Assembly: GCA_964432595.1 (NCBI GenBank)
Contig: CAYSOF010000010.1
Span: forward strand, 124,001-188,000
DNA from: DASYLJ01 sp964432595
Lineage (GTDB): Bacteria > Desulfobacterota > Binatia > DP-6
Direction of reading: 5' to 3'
DNA length: 64,000 nucleotides
Part shown: one piece after another, positions 61,128-64,000 of the stretch
Numbering within the stretch: the first letter of the stretch is position 1
Layout: every line of letters begins with the position of its first letter
Position numbers and translations under genes: made by a program
Notes under the pieces: model-generated
The model's input: the letters and a program-made list of their open reading frames with translations, nothing else
Database searches by the model: none
What the model was told of the DNA's origin: nothing

Positions 61128-64000
61128 TCAGCTGTCGAGCGCGCGCGCTACGAGCGTCCCGATGGCCTCGGGGCTCAGCCGTCGCCGCACCGTGTCGCGA
61201 CCCCGCAGCCCGACCGCGCGGGCACGCTCGGGCTCGCGCTGGACGAGCGCCATCAGCTCGGCGGCGTGGGCGACCTCGGGCTCCGCCCACACGCTGCCGC
61301 GCTGGAACGGGCCGTCCGCGATCGTGACGGGCGTCTCGGTGACGTCGACCAGGAAGGCGTCGTCGGCCGACATGAAACCGAGGTTGCCCGAATAGCCCGT
61401 GGCGACGACGGGGCGCGCGTAGGCCATGGCCTCGGCGCAGGTGTAGCCGAACCCCTCCGAGCGGTGCAGCGAGACGTAGCAGTCGACCGACGAGATCAGC
61501 CGCAGCACGTCGGGCGTCGACAGCCGGCGCATCAGGAAGCGGACGTTGCAGCCGAGCTGCTCGGCGCGGTCGACGAGCGCCCGCAGCCGCGTGCGGTGCA
61601 CCAGGCGATGCGCGTTCGTCGCCTTCATCAGCAGCAGCACGTCGCGCCGCCCGCCGAACGCCTGCGCGAACGCCTCGAGCGCGGCCTCGGGGTTCTTGCG
61701 CTCGATCGAGCTGTTCGCGTCGAACACGTAGAGGAAGACGCACGCGTCGGGCGGCAGCCCCCAGTCGGCCTTCGACGCCGCCGGCGGGAACGCGGCGGTG
61801 TCGACGACGCAGGGCACGTCGAGCACGGGTCGCTCGAGCACGCGCGACAGGCTGGTCGCCGCGAAGTCCGACAGCGCCCACACCTGCTCGAAGTCGCTGT
61901 AGGTGTCGCGCCACCAGTGCATCGCGTCGCGCTGCTCCCACGCGAGGTAGGCGACGTTGCGGCGCCCGCGCACCATGAACTCGGGCAGCGCGTGCAGCAG
62001 GTGCTCGCGGATGTGCGGGTAGCTCACGAAGAGGTTCGTGTCGTGCTGCCAATCCCAGCGGCGCAGGAAGTCGTCGGGGCCGAGGTCGGCGTCCATCGCG
62101 ATGTTGCCGATCACGTTCTCGGCCACGGTGACGCCGGCGTCGCGCAGCGCCGTCGCGAGCCCGCGCGTCATCGCACCGAGACCGATCGGGCTCTTGAAGT
62201 AGCCGAACAGGTTGACGCCGCGCGTGCGCCGGGCGGGCGTCGTCGTGTGCCCGTTGCGGCGCGGGAGCGACAGCGGGTCGATGCGGCGGTCGCGCCACAC
62301 GGCGCGCTCGGCATGCTGGCCCGCCGCGCGGACGAGCGCGTGCTCGCGCCGGCCCTCGTCGGTGTCGTCCCAGCGCCGGCGATACGCGGCGAGCGCCTGC
62401 CGGAAGCGCGGGTCGCCCGCGAGGACCGGTGCCAGCAGCATCTCCTGGCCCTCGGGCAGGCGGCTCGACGGCGTGCGGCGCAAGTTGACGGCCAGCTCGA
62501 GGGTCAGGTCGACGCCCAGCCACGGCCGCTCGTCCATGACCCAGAGGAAGGCGAGGACGTCGTCGCAGTCGTACTCGAGCCCGTGGCGGGTGACGCCGAG
62601 CAACGCCGTCGCGAGCCGGCGGCTGCCGACGCCGACCAGGCCGAGCGGGAACTGCTGCATCAGATTCCAGTCGCGGTTCAGGTACGAGAAGACGCGCGCG
62701 AGGGCGCGGCCGTTGGCGCGATGGCGGAGCGTGTCGCCGAGATGCGCGGGCAGGCCGTGGTTCGTCACGCCGAACGTGTCGAGCCAGTGCGCGAACTGCT
62801 CGACCTGCGTGCACAGCGGGTCGGGATAGGTCTCGCGCAGGTCCGGCTGGCTCTCCCACACGTCGCGTACGAGCTGCATGGGCGACAGGAGCGCGTGCTC
62901 GCCCTGCATCGACGTGAGCTCCTCGGCGAGCTTGCGATGTCCCGTCGCGCCCGCACGCGCGGCCAGGGCCAGCACGTCGTTGCCGAGCGGCGCCTGCATG
63001 TCGGCGAGGAGCGCCGGCGTGTCGATGCGGGCGCAGGCCACGCGTTGCAGGAGGTCGCGCGTCGGCAGCGCCGGCCGATGACGGCAGTAGAGCGCCTCGT
63101 AGCCGTACTCGTGCACCCCGTGGCGCACGACCCAGACGAGGAAGCCGCGCGGATAGAGCCCGGCGTCGGGATAGCTCACCTGCAGATCGGGCCGCTGGCG
63201 ATAGATCGTTTCGAACAGGATCGGCACCACGCCGCCGTGATAGGGCACGGGCGAGAGCAGGGCGCGGCAGTAGTAGCGCTCGCCGTCCGGCGTCCACGGG
63301 TCGATGTCGCGCGCGATGTACTCCTCGTGCTCCTTGAAGATCTCGCGCATGCGGCGGTCGATCTGGATGCCCGACGGAAAGCGGTCGAACGCGTAGCCGT
63401 GGCTGGCGTGCTCTGCGGCCCCGGCGGCGATCAGCGCGTCGGCGTACTCGTCGCACAGCCGGGCGAGCGACGGCATGTAGTGCAGCGAGTAGCGGTTCTG
63501 ATGCGCCGACAGGTTCGTCGGATCGAACGGCGTGAAGCCGCTGAAATGGAACGCGACGAGCGGCTTGCCGTCGACGAGCCAACCCTCGCCGTCGTCGAGG
63601 CCCGCCCAGCGCAGCGAGCGGTCGTGCAGGTTCCAGTAGGCGACGTCGTAGGCGGGGTCGCGCAGGACGTGCACGCGCTCGGCGAACGCGACGACCCAGT
63701 TGAACGCGTTCTGCTCCATCTGGCCGCCCTGCGACGGCAGGAACGCACCCTCGCGCGTCACGAGCTGCTCCCATTGCTCGAGGAAGCGGGCCGCACCGGT
63801 GATCGACATGCCGAAGAGGCCGGCGTTCAGCACGCCGGCGTAGGCGAGATCGCCGAGCGACGGCCGCTCCCACAGGCGCTCGGGATGCGGCAGCGGCGCC
63901 AGCGTGTGCGGCACGACGACGACGTCGGACTGCAGCAACGCCTCGAGCAGCGCGTCCATGCGTGCGTACAAGCGGATGTCGGCGTCGAGGTACACGACGC
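61128..64000 (-). CDS. Two-domain glycosyltransferase (5' end beyond the window)
   Basis: The visible 957 codons are open to the right edge, and the frame continues past 64000, so the true start is outside. The N-terminal part has VVYLDADIRLY (nucleotide-sugar DxD), GVLNAGLFGMSITGAARFLEQW and a GT8-like fold. A long helical middle follows. The last ~350 residues are a GT4 glycosyltransferase: LFGYFKSPIGLGAMTRGLATAL, YVFDANSSIERKNPEAALEAF and HRSEGFGYTCAEAMAYARPVVATGYSG (E-x7-E donor motif). It probably extends a surface polysaccharide with two sugars. Confidence 0.85.
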   Translation of the reverse strand, partial: VVYLDADIRLYARMDALLEALLQSDVVVVPHTLAPLPHPERLWERPSLGDLAYAGVLNAGLFGMSITGAARFLEQWEQLVTREGAFLPSQGGQMEQNAFNWVVAFAERVHVLRDPAYDVAYWNLHDRSLRWAGLDDGEGWLVDGKPLVAFHFSGFTPFDPTNLSAHQNRYSLHYMPSLARLCDEYADALIAAGAAEHASHGYAFDRFPSGIQIDRRMREIFKEHEEYIARDIDPWTPDGERYYCRALLSPVPYHGGVVPILFETIYRQRPDLQVSYPDAGLYPRGFLVWVVRHGVHEYGYEALYCRHRPALPTRDLLQRVACARIDTPALLADMQAPLGNDVLALAARAGATGHRKLAEELTSMQGEHALLSPMQLVRDVWESQPDLRETYPDPLCTQVEQFAHWLDTFGVTNHGLPAHLGDTLRHRANGRALARVFSYLNRDWNLMQQFPLGLVGVGSRRLATALLGVTRHGLEYDCDDVLAFLWVMDERPWLGVDLTLELAVNLRRTPSSRLPEGQEMLLAPVLAGDPRFRQALAAYRRRWDDTDEGRREHALVRAAGQHAERAVWRDRRIDPLSLPRRNGHTTTPARRTRGVNLFGYFKSPIGLGAMTRGLATALRDAGVTVAENVIGNIAMDADLGPDDFLRRWDWQHDTNLFVSYPHIREHLLHALPEFMVRGRRNVAYLAWEQRDAMHWWRDTYSDFEQVWALSDFAATSLSRVLERPVLDVPCVVDTAAFPPAASKADWGLPPDACVFLYVFDANSSIERKNPEAALEAFAQAFGGRRDVLLLMKATNAHRLVHRTRLRALVDRAEQLGCNVRFLMRRLSTPDVLRLISSVDCYVSLHRSEGFGYTCAEAMAYARPVVATGYSGNLGFMSADDAFLVDVTETPVTIADGPFQRGSVWAEPEVAHAAELMALVQREPERARAVGLRGRDTVRRRLSPEAIGTLVARALDS

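Overview
The window is very GC-rich, with third codon positions almost always G or C. It carries no tRNA, rRNA, transposase, integrase or CRISPR array that I can see. Genes are tightly packed, in runs joined by 4-nt ATGA or GTGA overlaps. The gene content suggests a large-genome soil, sediment or symbiont bacterium of the Myxococcota / former Deltaproteobacteria / Binatota kind: crotonases, a CoA-transferase, a P450, a fatty-acid desaturase, secreted proteins with CGNG-type cysteine repeats and paired-cysteine modules, and aromatic-ring enzymes. The lineage is an inference and cannot be fixed from this sequence alone.

Layout. 1-7.4 kb: a partial secreted protein, a DedA-like membrane protein, a giant secreted Ig-like repeat protein made of two copies of an eight-domain block, a crotonase and a small secreted protein. 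7.4-11.1 kb: SMP-30-like lactonase, aldehyde dehydrogenase, enoyl-CoA hydratase, and a Gly/Tyr-rich secreted protein. 11.1-16.2 kb: a TetR regulator, membrane fusion protein and RND pump operon, with a near-perfect palindromic operator over its own promoter. 16.2-19.5 kb (minus strand): amidase, two alpha/beta hydrolases and an Smr protein. 19.6-23.4 kb: flavin reductase, TetR, PlsC-like acyltransferase, VOC protein, metallo-beta-lactamase-fold protein and a small secreted protein. 23.36-23.61 kb: a palindromic element bounded by two matching hairpins. 23.6-26.4 kb (minus): AraC and PaaX-type regulators and a desaturase. 26.5-30.9 kb: an aromatic-catabolism cassette of extradiol dioxygenase, SDR, FAD monooxygenase and a FAH-fold lipoprotein.

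The most interesting region is 30.9-50.8 kb, which reads as a proteusin-type (polytheonamide-like) RiPP locus. A plus-strand operon encodes a precursor with an NHLP-type leader ending in GG, a PoyD-like radical SAM epimerase, and two RiPP-maturation radical SAM C-methyltransferases of the B12 type. The second methyltransferase is fused in frame to a complete homoserine O-acetyltransferase-like domain whose nucleophilic serine is replaced by cysteine. Divergently, from a good sigma70-type promoter, runs a six-gene minus-strand operon: HlyD-like secretion protein, C39-peptidase ABC exporter, second ABC exporter, TolC-like lipoprotein, intramembrane-protease-like protein and a methyltransferase. 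Convergent to the maturation genes is a minus-strand run of FAD oxidoreductase, terpene-cyclase-like barrel and an unknown protein, which may be tailoring genes.

50.8-64 kb: a parallel beta-helix protein with cysteine-rich repeats, an REC-REC-STAS-like response regulator, a CoA-transferase/thioesterase pair with an H-NOX-like protein upstream, two paralogous secreted proteins, a P450, a gamma-glutamylcyclotransferase-like protein, a PQQ-like beta-propeller protein with an apparently leaderless promoter, and a two-domain glycosyltransferase running off the right edge.

There is no gene-free stretch longer than 300 bases in the window.
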